Source: Candidatus Ornithobacterium hominis (lineage in GTDB: Bacteria; Bacteroidota; Bacteroidia; Flavobacteriales; Weeksellaceae). Taken from it: a stretch of DNA of 64,000 bases. The stretch covers positions 558,001-622,000 of the forward strand of contig NZ_OX579588.1 in the NCBI RefSeq assembly GCF_951229915.1, given 5' to 3'. Position numbers and translations under genes: made by a program. Shown here piece by piece: positions 1 to 10,396 of the stretch (its first letter is position 1; every line of letters starts with the position of its first letter). The notes under the pieces are model-generated. The model was given only the letters and a program-made list of their open reading frames with translations. It was not told the DNA's origin and made no database searches.

Positions 1-2
1 CT

Positions 3-2639
3 GATGATATTGAGTCAATAGAAGTATTAAAGGATGCTGCTGCTAGTGCGATTTATGGGGCACGTGCAGCAAATGGTGTAATTTTAGTAACGACGAAAAA
101 GGGAAAAGCTGGTAAATCAAGTATTTCTGTAAAATCAAGGTATACTATCAATAAAAGAGCTGAAAGTAAAATGAAATATATGAATGCGGCTGATTTCATT
201 AAATTTAATAGAATGGCGATTAGTGCATACCGAGACCAAATAGACCCGAATGGTTTTACATCTTACATAGAAGGTGAGTACCCAGCAGGTACGGGGAATA
301 ATCCGTACGACTCCCGATTTACAACTATGGTACTAACGGATAAGAATAAATATCTATTGAATTTTGATGGCTGGCAAACAATACAAGATCCTTTGAATCC
401 TAGTCAGAAATTAATCTTTCAGGAAAATAAAATGAGCGAGTTGTTTTATCAGCCAAGTTATGGGCAAGATTATAACATTTCATTTTCTGGAGGAAATGAA
501 AGAGGAACCTATTACTTAAGCCTTGGCCATTTAGATGAAAAAGGACTGGTGTTTGGTTCAAAATTTAAGAGAATTTCTGCTAACTTCAATGGAAGCTACA
601 AATTGTCAGATAAATTTAAAGTCTCATCAAGTATTTTGTACGGACATTCAAATAATACTCCCAACTATTTAGGTAATGATTACTTTGTTTTTCAAAGAGC
701 AGCAGGTCAACCGCCCACAGCTAGAATATATAACAATAATCCTGATGGAAGTTTGAGTAGTGATTTGCAGCCAGGTATTTCTTATGATTTTGGAAACCCA
801 CTGTATTATGGAGATAAATTTATTAGAAAAAATTTAGAACAGAGGCTGACTGCAAATCTTCAGTTCGATTACCAGTTTCTACCTCATTTTAACCTGATGC
901 TAAGAGGCGGACATTTTACAGTAAACAATAGAAATGAGCGCTTCAATAAAGCTTATTTAAATGGCGGTAGATTTATAGATGCAAGAAATGCATCGGCATC
1001 TCATGGGCAGAATTTTAGAAATCAGATTACTTCTGTGCTCAGTTACCAGAATAAATTTGGTAAGCATAACTTAAACCTACTACTGGGGTTAGAATATTTT
1101 AGAGATAATAGTTGGGAAATGAAAGCTGCAACTAAAAACTCACCTATAGACTTGATTTATACAATGAATGTTGCATCAGAAGCAGATGGCGTGCCTAGCA
1201 CTTCTACGACAGAATATGCCATTAATTCAAAATTTGGTCAATTAAATTATGATTTTGATAATCGTTATTTGTTAGGGCTAACCTTTAGACATGATGGAAC
1301 TTCACGTTTAGCACCTGGAAATAAATATGAGTTTTTTCCTGGAATTTCTTTAGGTTGGAATTTACAGAATGAAACATTTTTTAAAGAATCTTTACTAAAT
1401 AATGTTATCAATACAATTAAGCCAAGATTAAGTTATGGAGTCAATGGTAATATTGAAGTTTTAGGAAACTTTAGCGTATTTGGAGCTTATACAAATAGTG
1501 GTATTTATAATTCGAAAAGTGGTTTTTTGAATACCAGCCTACCTAATTATGGGCTAAAATGGGAAAAATCAGCAACCCTAAACTTTGGTTTAGATTTAGG
1601 TTTGATGAATAATCGAATATCTCTGATTGCAGACTATTTTATAAGAGATGTACAGGATAAGTTGTCTGATTTAGATTTACCTGTCTGGACAGGATTTAAC
1701 AGCATTAAAGTAAATAATGGTATACTCCAAAACAGAGGTTTAGAAATTGAACTAAGTGCAGATTTAATACGCAATAAAGATTTCAAATGGAACCTTAGTG
1801 GAACCTATTATCAAGTCCGTAATTATGCTAAGAAATTACCAGAAAATGGACTAGATAGAAATAGACAGGGAGGCGTGCAAATATATAATCCTTTGACAGG
1901 TAAAGTGGAATATGTAGCTGGTTTACAAGAAGGAAAGAGAGTAGGCCTAGACGTAGTTACAGCATATGTTTTTGACGGAGTATACAAAACTCAAGCAGAT
2001 ATTGATGCTCATGCAGGAAGGGTTGTAAAATTTGCTAGAAACCCTAACACTAGGTTTTTAGGAGATACAAAATATTTGGATTTGAACGGAGATAATATAA
2101 TAGATTATCGAGATAGAAAAATATTAGGTCGAACAACGCCAACATTTAGTGGAGGACTAAGCTCAAATTTAAACTACAAAAACCTCAATTTATTTGTGAA
2201 AACAGACTTTGCCATGGGGCATTTGGTAACAAATCTTAATAGAGTAAGAGGAATTTCTCAAATACAGGGAGCTCAAAACGGGCCGCAAGAAATTGTAAAT
2301 TCTTGGACTCCATCTAATAGTGATTCTAATATTCCACGTTTTGTATTTACTGACCCACAAGGAAATCATAAGGGAGGCAATGGTGAAAACTACTATGACT
2401 CTAATAGTATTTACTGGGAAAAAGGAGATTACTTAGCCATCAGAGAAATAACACTTAGCTACGATTTAGACGTTTCTAAAATAAATAACGCCATAGGAGG
2501 TTTAAGACTATTTTTAACTGGTTCAAATTTGCATTATTTCACAAAATATAGCGGAAATTCCCCCGAAAACGGAGGATTAGATTACGGAAGATTTCCATTA
2601 CCACGAGCCTATACAGTTGGTTTAAGTTTAACTTTTTAA
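3..2639 (+). CDS. SusC/RagA-type TonB-dependent receptor, 5' end outside window
   Basis: Outer-membrane barrel that imports oligomers with a SusD lid, energised by TonB. The reading frame is open from base 3, and its first residues (DDIESIEVLKDAAASAIYGA, then RAANGVILVTTKKGK) are the classic end of the SusC plug domain, so the signal peptide, regulatory domain and most of the plug lie upstream. The rest is beta-barrel, ending in an aromatic residue (final LSLTF), as usual for outer-membrane proteins. The first ATG in the frame, at 171, is internal and is not the start. A SusD gene follows after 10 bases and then an alpha-L-fucosidase, so the substrate is probably a fucosylated host glycan; that is inference from context. 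Confidence 0.95.
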   Translation, partial: DDIESIEVLKDAAASAIYGARAANGVILVTTKKGKAGKSSISVKSRYTINKRAESKMKYMNAADFIKFNRMAISAYRDQIDPNGFTSYIEGEYPAGTGNNPYDSRFTTMVLTDKNKYLLNFDGWQTIQDPLNPSQKLIFQENKMSELFYQPSYGQDYNISFSGGNERGTYYLSLGHLDEKGLVFGSKFKRISANFNGSYKLSDKFKVSSSILYGHSNNTPNYLGNDYFVFQRAAGQPPTARIYNNNPDGSLSSDLQPGISYDFGNPLYYGDKFIRKNLEQRLTANLQFDYQFLPHFNLMLRGGHFTVNNRNERFNKAYLNGGRFIDARNASASHGQNFRNQITSVLSYQNKFGKHNLNLLLGLEYFRDNSWEMKAATKNSPIDLIYTMNVASEADGVPSTSTTEYAINSKFGQLNYDFDNRYLLGLTFRHDGTSRLAPGNKYEFFPGISLGWNLQNETFFKESLLNNVINTIKPRLSYGVNGNIEVLGNFSVFGAYTNSGIYNSKSGFLNTSLPNYGLKWEKSATLNFGLDLGLMNNRISLIADYFIRDVQDKLSDLDLPVWTGFNSIKVNNGILQNRGLEIELSADLIRNKDFKWNLSGTYYQVRNYAKKLPENGLDRNRQGGVQIYNPLTGKVEYVAGLQEGKRVGLDVVTAYVFDGVYKTQADIDAHAGRVVKFARNPNTRFLGDTKYLDLNGDNIIDYRDRKILGRTTPTFSGGLSSNLNYKNLNLFVKTDFAMGHLVTNLNRVRGISQIQGAQNGPQEIVNSWTPSNSDSNIPRFVFTDPQGNHKGGNGENYYDSNSIYWEKGDYLAIREITLSYDLDVSKINNAIGGLRLFLTGSNLHYFTKYSGNSPENGGLDYGRFPLPRAYTVGLSLTF

Positions 2640-2649
2640 TAAATGAATT

Positions 2650-4146
2650 ATGAAAAAAATAATTTTATCTATAGTATCCTTATTTCTATTAAATTCTTGC
2701 GACATTGACTTAGAACCAAAAAGTTCATTAATTTATAGTGGATATTGGGAGTCGGAAGAAGCCTTAGAAGCAAATCATTCAGGTATTTACGGAAGATTTA
2801 GAAACTATGCCTTTACGCTATATTCACTGGGAGAGCTCAGAGCAGACATTTGGGGAGGAAGAACTATGGAATCCCCTTTTAGTGAAGATTTTATTAAAAT
2901 AAATTACAATGTAGATACAGCACCCTATGGCAATTGGGGCAATTTATATAGATTAATACATAATTTAAATGATTTTATAGCTAATGCGTCTAAAATTGAT
3001 TACCCAAAGAATAAATTAAACCATCTTTATGGCGAAGTATATGGCATAAGAGCATATACCTACTTTACTTTATTAAAAACCTGGGGAGATGTTCCAATCG
3101 TTACAGAGCCACTTCCTCCCAATTTTAAACCCCATGAATTAAAACTTCGTGGAATTAAAAGATCAAGCAAAGAAGAGGTCTTGAATTTGATAAAAAATGA
3201 TTTAGAAAAATCTTTAGAATATTTTGGAGATGACTACACTTATTGGAATAATAAAAAAGTATATTGGTCTAAAAACGCAACTTTAGCACTAAAAGGAGAT
3301 GTCTTCTTATGGTCAGGAAGTGTTTTAAACAAAGGAAAACAAGAATTTCAAACAGCACTTAATTCATTAGAACAAATTAAAAACGTAACTTTAGAAAATA
3401 ATTTTGAAAATTTGTGGACCTCTGCCAACGAGGAAAATAATGAATTCATTTTTGCCTTTGATTATCAGATAAATCAAGCTACGCACTCTTACCCCAGTTT
3501 TTTCTCTGGGCATAATAGTGAAATTAGATCCTCTTTTGATCGCTTCGGTAACTCCATGAAGTCCTTTGTCTCTGGAGGGTTAAATCGTTTCGGAGCTACA
3601 GAAAAGGCAGTTAATACCTTCATTGAAGCTGAAGACAATGGAGATTTAAGAAAAAAATCAACATTTAAATTTCTCTTTAAAAACGACAAAGGTTACAACT
3701 CTTTTGACGACGAATCCTACAAAGGTTCTCTACTGATTAAATTTCCTGGAGAAGAAATCGGTAGCGAAGTATTAGGCGTTTCAAACATTCCAGTTTATAG
3801 GTACGCAGACGTGGTATTGATGATAGCCGAAGCAAAAAATGAACTGCATATGGACCCCTCTGCAGAAATCAATCTTATAAGGCAACGAGCTTACGGCGAT
3901 AAATTTGAAAACTTCAAATATTTAAATGCATCTTATGATTTAAATAAAGCAGCGATTTTAAAAGAACGACTTTTGGAATTTGTAGGAGAAGGCAAAAGAT
4001 TTTGGGATCTCGTAAGAGCAGGAGATAATGAACTCATTAAAAATAAACCAGAATTCCAAGGAAATCTATATAAAGTATATTTACCAATAACCAGAGATAT
4101 GATGAATAATGACCAATTCATGGCTCAAACTCAAGGTTATGAATAA
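2650..4146 (+). CDS. SusD/RagB-type nutrient-binding lipoprotein
   Basis: Surface lipoprotein that caps the SusC barrel and binds the incoming ligand. The first 17 residues form a signal peptide with a lipobox (LLNSC), so Cys17 should be lipidated. The rest is typical SusD: helical tetratricopeptide-like N-terminal half (for example YGEVYGIRAYTYFTLLKTWG) and the conserved C-terminal segment LLEFVGEGKRFWDLVRAGD near residues 440-460. At 498 residues it has the usual family length. It lies 10 bases behind the SusC gene and is followed by a strong hairpin terminator, so the fucosidase downstream either has its own promoter or depends on read-through. Confidence 0.95.
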   Translation: MKKIILSIVSLFLLNSCDIDLEPKSSLIYSGYWESEEALEANHSGIYGRFRNYAFTLYSLGELRADIWGGRTMESPFSEDFIKINYNVDTAPYGNWGNLYRLIHNLNDFIANASKIDYPKNKLNHLYGEVYGIRAYTYFTLLKTWGDVPIVTEPLPPNFKPHELKLRGIKRSSKEEVLNLIKNDLEKSLEYFGDDYTYWNNKKVYWSKNATLALKGDVFLWSGSVLNKGKQEFQTALNSLEQIKNVTLENNFENLWTSANEENNEFIFAFDYQINQATHSYPSFFSGHNSEIRSSFDRFGNSMKSFVSGGLNRFGATEKAVNTFIEAEDNGDLRKKSTFKFLFKNDKGYNSFDDESYKGSLLIKFPGEEIGSEVLGVSNIPVYRYADVVLMIAEAKNELHMDPSAEINLIRQRAYGDKFENFKYLNASYDLNKAAILKERLLEFVGEGKRFWDLVRAGDNELIKNKPEFQGNLYKVYLPITRDMMNNDQFMAQTQGYE

Positions 4147-4170
4147 ATAAAATATTAAATTTAACGATCT

Positions 4171-4200
4171 AAAATCCAAGAATTTTCTTGGATTTTTTTT
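4171..4200 (+). terminator. Rho-independent terminator after SusD
   Basis: Inverted repeat ATCCAAGAA / TTCTTGGAT with a very short loop, followed by an eight-T run that merges into a copy of the AAGCCTT palindrome. It separates the SusCD pair from the fucosidase gene. Confidence 0.8.
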
Positions 4201-4216
4201 AAGCCTTAAAAAATTT
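4193..4216. repeat. AAGSCTT palindrome copy behind SusD terminator
   Basis: Clear copy of the interspersed palindrome (core at 4201-4207), with eight T before and six A after. Its T run doubles as the tail of the SusD terminator. Confidence 0.8.
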
Positions 4217-4222
4217 CTGAAA

Positions 4223-5572
4223 ATGAATAAAATACTTACACTCCTTTTAATTTTCACAATAAATCAAATGTCTTTTTCTCAAAGTCAAGAAAATTTGAGT
4301 AAAGAAGAAAGACTCGAATGGTTCAAAGAAGCTAAATTGGGCATTTTCATCCATTGGGGTTTGTATGCTGTAGATGGCATACAGGAATCATGGGGCTTGT
4401 GGCATCAAAAGATTAGCTACGATGAGTATTTGAAACAGTACCAAGGCTTCACCGCTCAAAACTATAACCCAAAAGATTGGGCGGAAATTTTTAAAAAAAC
4501 AGGTGCGCGCTATGCTGTATTGACGACACGTCATCACGATGGGTTTGCCCTTTGGGGCACGAAATTAAGTCGATTGAACGCAGTAGATTATTCCCCAGCA
4601 AAAAGAGATTTGGTAGCTCCTTTTGCACAAGCTTTGAGAAATCAAGGTTTAAAAGTAGGATTGTATTATTCTTTAACTGACTGGGCACACCCCGACTATA
4701 AAGTTCCGTTTCCCCGCCCAGATTTAAAGAAATTCTACCCACAAAAGAATCAAAATCAATTAGACTCATGGCAACGATTTGTGAAATATTATCGAGGTCA
4801 GTTACGAGAATTGAGCAGCGAGATTAATCCCGATTTATGGTGGTTTGACGGAGATTGGGAACGCTCAGCAGAAGAGTGGCGAGCTGCCGGCACCAAAGAT
4901 TCGCTGTTGAGTTGGAATCCAAACGTTATCATCAATTCTCGACTACAGTCCTATGGAGACTACGCAACACCAGAACAAGGAATCCCAGTTGTAAGACCAA
5001 AAGGCCCTTGGGAATTCTGTATGACGATGAATGATAATTGGGGCTATTTCCCGTCAGATGAAAACTACAAACCCATTGCACAAATCATTCGTACTTTTGT
5101 AGAAGTGATTTCCAAAGGTGGAAATTTATTGCTAAATATCGGCCCAAAAGCAGACGGCACGATTGCCGAACCACAAATGCAACGCCTAAACGCATTGGGC
5201 GACTGGATACGAAGACATCACGAAGCTGTGTTTGGCACCCAAGAAGGCTTACCTTATGGGCATTTTTTTGGGCCAACGATGGTTAGTAAAGATAAAAAAT
5301 CTATTTACCTCTGCCTCTTTGATGAGCCAAAACACTATGTCTTACTAAAAGGATTACAAACGAAAGTGAAGGAGATAGAAGTCATAGGGAGCGGGCAACA
5401 ATTAAATTTTGAGAGAAACGGAGGTGCAGCATGGAATAACATCCCAGGAATTTTGAGAATAGAAGTTCCTCAAAAACAGAATTTAGATGAATACGTTACG
5501 ATTATAAAAATCAGTTTAGAAGATGAACTTCACCTCTATCGTGGCCACGGGAATGCGGTGGAAATGAATTAA
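4223..5572 (+). CDS. GH29 alpha-L-fucosidase, secreted
   Basis: Retaining glycosidase that removes terminal L-fucose from glycans. A cleavable signal peptide (ends about residue 20, SFSQ) sends it out of the cytoplasm. Family signatures are in order: WFKEAKLGIFIHWGLYAVDG near residue 32, RHHDGFALW near 105, RDLVAPF near 130 and NPDLWWFDGDWE near 202-213, where Asp209 is the probable nucleophile by position. CMTMNDNWGYF near 268 is also conserved. At 449 residues it holds the catalytic barrel and a short C-terminal domain, without additional carbohydrate-binding modules. Its position behind SusCD suggests a small fucose-directed uptake locus aimed at mucin or host glycoprotein; the exact linkage cannot be read from sequence. 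Confidence 0.93.
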   Translation: MNKILTLLLIFTINQMSFSQSQENLSKEERLEWFKEAKLGIFIHWGLYAVDGIQESWGLWHQKISYDEYLKQYQGFTAQNYNPKDWAEIFKKTGARYAVLTTRHHDGFALWGTKLSRLNAVDYSPAKRDLVAPFAQALRNQGLKVGLYYSLTDWAHPDYKVPFPRPDLKKFYPQKNQNQLDSWQRFVKYYRGQLRELSSEINPDLWWFDGDWERSAEEWRAAGTKDSLLSWNPNVIINSRLQSYGDYATPEQGIPVVRPKGPWEFCMTMNDNWGYFPSDENYKPIAQIIRTFVEVISKGGNLLLNIGPKADGTIAEPQMQRLNALGDWIRRHHEAVFGTQEGLPYGHFFGPTMVSKDKKSIYLCLFDEPKHYVLLKGLQTKVKEIEVIGSGQQLNFERNGGAAWNNIPGILRIEVPQKQNLDEYVTIIKISLEDELHLYRGHGNAVEMN

Positions 5573-5640
5573 AGTCTATCTGAAAATTTATACTTTTGGA
5601 AAATTTTTAAGCCTTAGAAAATTTAGCGAAAAAAGAAAAC

Positions 5641-5676
5641 CGCTCTTTTGGTAAAATATCAGAGAGCGATTTTTTT
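5641..5676. terminator. Terminator between convergent fucosidase and SusD genes
   Basis: Stem CGCTCT (5641-5646) / AGAGCG (5663-5668) followed by seven T on the plus strand, and preceded by an A-rich stretch that could serve as a T tract on the minus strand. It probably serves both convergent operons. Confidence 0.75.
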
Positions 5677-5690
5677 AAAGCTTGAAAAAA

Positions 5691-7019
5691 TTATCTCAAA
5701 AAAGGATTTTCGCGCTTGGCAGAAACTGGAAATTCAATAGTGTAGCGCGGGTCATTTGCCCCGAGCGTAGCTTTTTGCCCTCTAGTTTCGTGTGTGATTT
5801 CTTTTTGCTCATACCTTCTTAAATCAAACCAGCGATAACCTTCAAAAGCTAATTCCCGAATTCGTTCTTCAAAAATTTCTTTTAACAAAGCTTCTTGACT
5901 TTGTATAGCATTGATTTTTTTGGCATAATTTTTTGCTCCTTCAGCTGTTTTTCTTGTATTGACAAAACTGTTTAAAGTTTGCTTAGCTCCGTCTAAATCA
6001 CCCGTTCTTACTTGCAGTTCTGCTTTTACAAGATAGATTTCTCCCGTTCTAAATGAACTTCTTAAATTCTCTTTGGTGCCTTTTATTGCTTGGAATTTAT
6101 TGTTTTCTTCTTTGTAAAATAAATTTTTTCTTAAATCCTCATCGTCATATTTTTTTATCAAAAAATCATTAGCCGCAGCAACTTCGCTCACCCGATTGTG
6201 AACCGCATAGTCTAAAGTTAAAATCTGTTCTACGCTATTGAGCTGATGAGGTAAAAGCCCTTCATTATTATGATTTAAATCCAATAAATCGCTTTTTTCA
6301 TCTAAAACTTTTTGGGCGTATTTTAAAGCTTCAGCCCACTTTGCTTGGAACAAATATACTCTAGATTTTAGAGCATTGATGGCAACTTGTGAGAAGTGAT
6401 AGCTTTGATTCTCTGTAAATATTTTGATTTGCACTAACTTCTCGGCTAAATCTAAATCTTTATGAATCTGTGCGTAGACTTCTTGTAAACTGGCGGGCGA
6501 AAATTGAGCTTCTAAATCCATCCTTAAAACCAAAGGAACGCCTCGTTGTGTTTTACCTTCTTGGTAAACGTCTGAAAATAAATTAACTAATTCAAAATAA
6601 GTATAAGCACGCAAGGCGTGAGCTTCTGCCAAAAGTTGCTTTTTAGCTACACTTTCTTCTAGCTTTTCGTTGGCATTGCTGATGACTTCATTGGTGTAAA
6701 AAATTACACGATATAATAAATCATAGTCAAATTCTGTTGCCGTAGCATCATAATTTGTATCTTCCCATAGGTAAAAGTGTCGGTAGCTTTCAGCCGAAGC
6801 ATCACTGTCATTGAAGTTGACCAAATCTGTTCTTAGTTCCGTTTTAGACTTTGTCACAGGAAAAGCACTATAAGCCGATATCAGTAATTGCTGGTAGTCT
6901 TTTAGCGTAGTGGGTATCACACGGTCTTTTGGTTGAATGTCTAAATAATCATCGCAAGAAAAAAATCCAAAAGCAATGAGAAAAATACTGATGTATGTTA
7001 TAAATTTTTTATAATTCAT
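5691..7019 (-). CDS. SusD/RagB-type lipoprotein of the protease locus
   Basis: Ligand-binding lid of the second SusCD pair. It has a signal peptide with lipobox (GFFSC, Cys22) followed by the common SusD start DDYLDIQPKDRVIP. The helical repeats contain AEAHALRAYTYFELVNLF, and the C-terminal signature is EERIRELAFEGYRWFDLRRY near residue 395. At 442 residues it is somewhat short for the family. It is the last gene of a minus-strand operon, 25 bases behind the SusC gene. The ligand may be a peptide, because the operon opens with a protease; that is inference. Confidence 0.94.
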   Translation of the reverse strand: MNYKKFITYISIFLIAFGFFSCDDYLDIQPKDRVIPTTLKDYQQLLISAYSAFPVTKSKTELRTDLVNFNDSDASAESYRHFYLWEDTNYDATATEFDYDLLYRVIFYTNEVISNANEKLEESVAKKQLLAEAHALRAYTYFELVNLFSDVYQEGKTQRGVPLVLRMDLEAQFSPASLQEVYAQIHKDLDLAEKLVQIKIFTENQSYHFSQVAINALKSRVYLFQAKWAEALKYAQKVLDEKSDLLDLNHNNEGLLPHQLNSVEQILTLDYAVHNRVSEVAAANDFLIKKYDDEDLRKNLFYKEENNKFQAIKGTKENLRSSFRTGEIYLVKAELQVRTGDLDGAKQTLNSFVNTRKTAEGAKNYAKKINAIQSQEALLKEIFEERIRELAFEGYRWFDLRRYEQKEITHETRGQKATLGANDPRYTIEFPVSAKRENPFLR

Positions 7020-7030
7020 TTTTTTATAAA

Positions 7031-7054
7031 AATTTTTTAAGGCTTTAGAAATTT
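7031..7054. repeat. AAGSCTT palindrome copy over the SusC stop codon
   Basis: Copy with core AAGGCTT at 7039-7045. It overlaps the stop codon of the minus-strand SusC gene (7045-7047) and fills the gap to the SusD gene, so it is both coding and intergenic. Confidence 0.75.
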
Positions 7055-10000
7055 AAGCTAAGCCCAAAAGTTATTGATTTTTGAATAGGAGAGGCATAGA
7101 TGTTCCCGTAAGTTTCTGGGTCGAAGTAGCCACTATAACCATTGCTGAATACAAATAAATTTCGACCCTCTACAGAAAGTTTGAAATTACGAATACCCAT
7201 ATTCTTTAAATATTCAGACGGGATACTGTAACCTAAACGAATGCTGTTGATTCTAAAATAATTGAGTTCCTTTACTCGACTTTGGAAGGCTAAATATGTA
7301 TTGAAATCATCTCCACTATTGAACCAATTGTAGACTAATCCGTCAGGAATTGTTTTTTGCCCGATGATTCGTGGATTTTTTGTTGTTTTGTTATTTGGTT
7401 TCCAAGTATTTAGAATATCCCTTGTGTAGTTAACGCCAGGGTCTACAGCGGTGAAGTTATAAGCAGGATTGGCTAAAGCTTTTCGGCCAAGAACAAAGCT
7501 GGAATTGATGTTTAAATCCCAATTTTTGTAGCGGAAATGGTTTGCTAATCCCCCAAACCACTTGGGGCTTCTGGAGCCGCCGTACTGGTACTGTGCTCTT
7601 CGCTGGTCTACGCTTAGCCCTGACTCTACCATGAAACTAGGATAGAATGCCGCCCAAGGGTCTGACAATTGATAGAAATCTACAGCGCTTACAATTTCTC
7701 CATTTTCATTGTAAAATTGAGGTGCTCCATTGCCGTCTAGGCCTGCATCTCGAATCAGCCAAATAGCATCGACAGGATAAGCTTCGCCTGAAGGGAAGTT
7801 TAGATTTTTGGTATTAAATTCTACTTTTTTTACTATATTTTTGTTTTTACTGATGTTAAAAGAAGTACTCCAATGGAAGTTTTTAGTATCTATATTGGTT
7901 GTGTTTAATGTAAATTCCCAGCCTTGATTTTTGATTGCACCAAAATTGACCATCGTTTGTGCAAAACCAGTTTCCAGTGGTAGCCGGCTAGGGGTAATTA
8001 AATCGGTGCTGTTTCGCTCGTAGTAATCTATAATTAGATTAATTCGATTATGAAACAAGCCTAATTCAGCACCAGCACCAATGTTTTCTGTTTTTTCCCA
8101 TCTCAGTTTGGCATTGGGTGGAGATGTTACGCGCAAAACATCTTCTGACGCGCCTGGTAGAACTGCTGCCCGCTGATGTTGTGCAATGACGATGGGAGAA
8201 GTTGTTTTGTCAATATTTCCTTGGAAACCGTAGGAAGCTCTTAATTTTAGTGTAGAGATGCTTTTCAAATACTCCATAAATCGCTCGTTGTGAATATTCC
8301 AAGCTCCTGAAACAGACCAGATAGGCAAGTAGCGGTACTTAGGGTCAACTCCAAATAAGTTGGACCCATCATACCTCAAGCTACCAAAAACGGTGTATCT
8401 TCTGTCATAAGTGTAAGAGGCTGTGCCAAAGAAAGATGCATAGGCATTTTCTAATTCTATTTTTTTGTAAGCTTCGTATAAACTATTGGTGGCGTCGGTT
8501 TGATTTCTGAAGACGATAGGCGTTGGCTGGTTTGTTTTATCATTGTAGCCAAAAGCTTTTGTGTTGGTGAAAGTTGTGTTTTCTTTTCTAATTTCCATGC
8601 CAGCCAATAAATTCACATCGTGAGCACCTAGGGATTTTTGCCACTCCAGATTATTTCTCCATAGATAATGAAAATTATTTGTGTCAAAATTTTGTAAAAT
8701 GCCACCGCTAGGCAACCAGTAATTTTGTTTTCCGTTGGCAAAATATCGAGTCCCAGCACGGTAGATACGGCTAAAATAAGAGTCTTCTGATGCCCACTTT
8801 TCATTACCGTTTCTCTCGAGCTGAATGCCAAATAAAGAACGATAATTTAAGCCTTTAAAAATTTCATAATTAAAATCAAAGTTTCCTTTTAATTGTAAAG
8901 AATTTAGCTGATTTCTAGTATTTTGTCTTTCTTCTATAATGTTGAATTTGACGAAGTCTGCATTATTTTTGGCAATGTAATTGATGTTTTCATCATAGGC
9001 GTAATTTCCATTGTCATCATAAATTAACTGATATGGGTTTACGTTCCTCAGGTAATTATTAGGATTCGTAAAAGAACCTTGATCGGTCAAATAACTGCTC
9101 TGGCTGATGGATGCGCCAAATAAATTGATACCGATACTAAGTTTTTCGTTTAATTTCAAGCTATTCTTCAATGTAATATTGAGTCGGTCATAGTCTGTGC
9201 CTTTTAACGCACCTTGCTCATCATAATATGCTAAAGAGATGTAGAAATTATGCAAATCTCCTCCGCCCGAAGCCGAAGCCGTATGTTGATGGTTAATGGA
9301 TGTTTGGTATAGCTCTTTCCACCAGTTGAGATTGTTTGAACGCAAAACATCTAGTTGCGAAACAATGGAAGAGGGGAGTGCTTCACCATTTTGGTAAGCC
9401 TCTAAAAATCCTTCTTTTTGTAAAAGGCGGGCAATGCTACCATTATTAGAACGATAATTTAAATCTTTTCTTTTCGCTAATTCTAACTCAAAATCAACTT
9501 TTTGCTGACTATTCATCAGATTAATTCTTTCAGCATCAGGTCTGAAGTTGACAAAGGTGTTGGAAGATAAATTAATATTCAGTTTACCTTTTTTACCTTT
9601 TTTTGTTGTTACCACGATAACCCCGTTAGCTGCCCTAGCACCATAGATAGAGGTGGCAGAAGCATCTTTCAGAACAGTGATTTTTTCAATATCTTCTGGG
9701 TTGATTCCAGCGATGGAATAGCTGCGCAAATCATCTAAATTATTTTTATCGCTCAAGTCTGGGGTGTTACTCCCCTCTAAGGGAATATCATCAACTACCC
9801 ACAGCGGATCTGAAACGCCGCGTAGAGTTGAAATTCCACGAATCTGGATGTTACCTAATTCTCCAGCTCTTCCAGTTGAATTTTGTAGATTAACGCCCGC
9901 TATCTGCCCTTCTAGCATTTGGTCTACCGCAGCAACTCCTTTCTGTTGAATGCTTTCCATTTGAACCGTCGCTACGGCAGAAGTAACTTTATTAGGCTCT

Positions 10001-10386
10001 ATTTTTTGATAGCCAGTTACGACTAAATCTTTTAAATTTAATTGCCCTTTTGCAAAATAACTTGTCAAGGTTACGTTATAATTATTTTTTTGAGGACTAA
10101 TGTTGATGGTTTCAGTCTCAAATCCATCATAGCTAATACTAATTTGACTTACATTTTTAGGTATATTCAGTTGATAATTTCCATCCAGATCTGTAATGGT
10201 TCCCACAGCATTATTGTGAATAGTCGGCTCAGCTACTTCTTCACTTATGACTGAGGAATGAATAAAAACGGACGCCCCAGCGATAGGGAATCCGTTTTCA
10301 TCCATAACTTGCCCCGTTATGGTTCGCTCTTGTGCAAAAGCTGATACTGCAGCAATGGCAAAAAGCGGTAAAGATAATTTCTTCAT
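7045..10386 (-). CDS. SusC/RagA-type TonB-dependent receptor of the protease locus
   Basis: Complete SusC-type importer of 1113 residues. Signal peptide is residues 1-18 (cut near AFAQ). A carboxypeptidase-regulatory-like domain follows (about 20-110: RTITGQVMDENGFPIAGASV). Then comes the plug, with the SusC signatures QMLEGQIAGVNL, IRGISTLRGVSDPLWVVDD and ITVLKDASATSIYGARAANG near residues 150-260, then the barrel ending in an aromatic residue (SLNF). Ten bases separate it from the protease gene upstream and 25 from SusD downstream, so the three are one transcription unit. Function is TonB-driven import of what the SusD lid captures. Confidence 0.95.
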   Translation of the reverse strand: MKKLSLPLFAIAAVSAFAQERTITGQVMDENGFPIAGASVFIHSSVISEEVAEPTIHNNAVGTITDLDGNYQLNIPKNVSQISISYDGFETETINISPQKNNYNVTLTSYFAKGQLNLKDLVVTGYQKIEPNKVTSAVATVQMESIQQKGVAAVDQMLEGQIAGVNLQNSTGRAGELGNIQIRGISTLRGVSDPLWVVDDIPLEGSNTPDLSDKNNLDDLRSYSIAGINPEDIEKITVLKDASATSIYGARAANGVIVVTTKKGKKGKLNINLSSNTFVNFRPDAERINLMNSQQKVDFELELAKRKDLNYRSNNGSIARLLQKEGFLEAYQNGEALPSSIVSQLDVLRSNNLNWWKELYQTSINHQHTASASGGGDLHNFYISLAYYDEQGALKGTDYDRLNITLKNSLKLNEKLSIGINLFGASISQSSYLTDQGSFTNPNNYLRNVNPYQLIYDDNGNYAYDENINYIAKNNADFVKFNIIEERQNTRNQLNSLQLKGNFDFNYEIFKGLNYRSLFGIQLERNGNEKWASEDSYFSRIYRAGTRYFANGKQNYWLPSGGILQNFDTNNFHYLWRNNLEWQKSLGAHDVNLLAGMEIRKENTTFTNTKAFGYNDKTNQPTPIVFRNQTDATNSLYEAYKKIELENAYASFFGTASYTYDRRYTVFGSLRYDGSNLFGVDPKYRYLPIWSVSGAWNIHNERFMEYLKSISTLKLRASYGFQGNIDKTTSPIVIAQHQRAAVLPGASEDVLRVTSPPNAKLRWEKTENIGAGAELGLFHNRINLIIDYYERNSTDLITPSRLPLETGFAQTMVNFGAIKNQGWEFTLNTTNIDTKNFHWSTSFNISKNKNIVKKVEFNTKNLNFPSGEAYPVDAIWLIRDAGLDGNGAPQFYNENGEIVSAVDFYQLSDPWAAFYPSFMVESGLSVDQRRAQYQYGGSRSPKWFGGLANHFRYKNWDLNINSSFVLGRKALANPAYNFTAVDPGVNYTRDILNTWKPNNKTTKNPRIIGQKTIPDGLVYNWFNSGDDFNTYLAFQSRVKELNYFRINSIRLGYSIPSEYLKNMGIRNFKLSVEGRNLFVFSNGYSGYFDPETYGNIYASPIQKSITFGLSLNF

Positions 10387-10396
10387 TAATATTTAT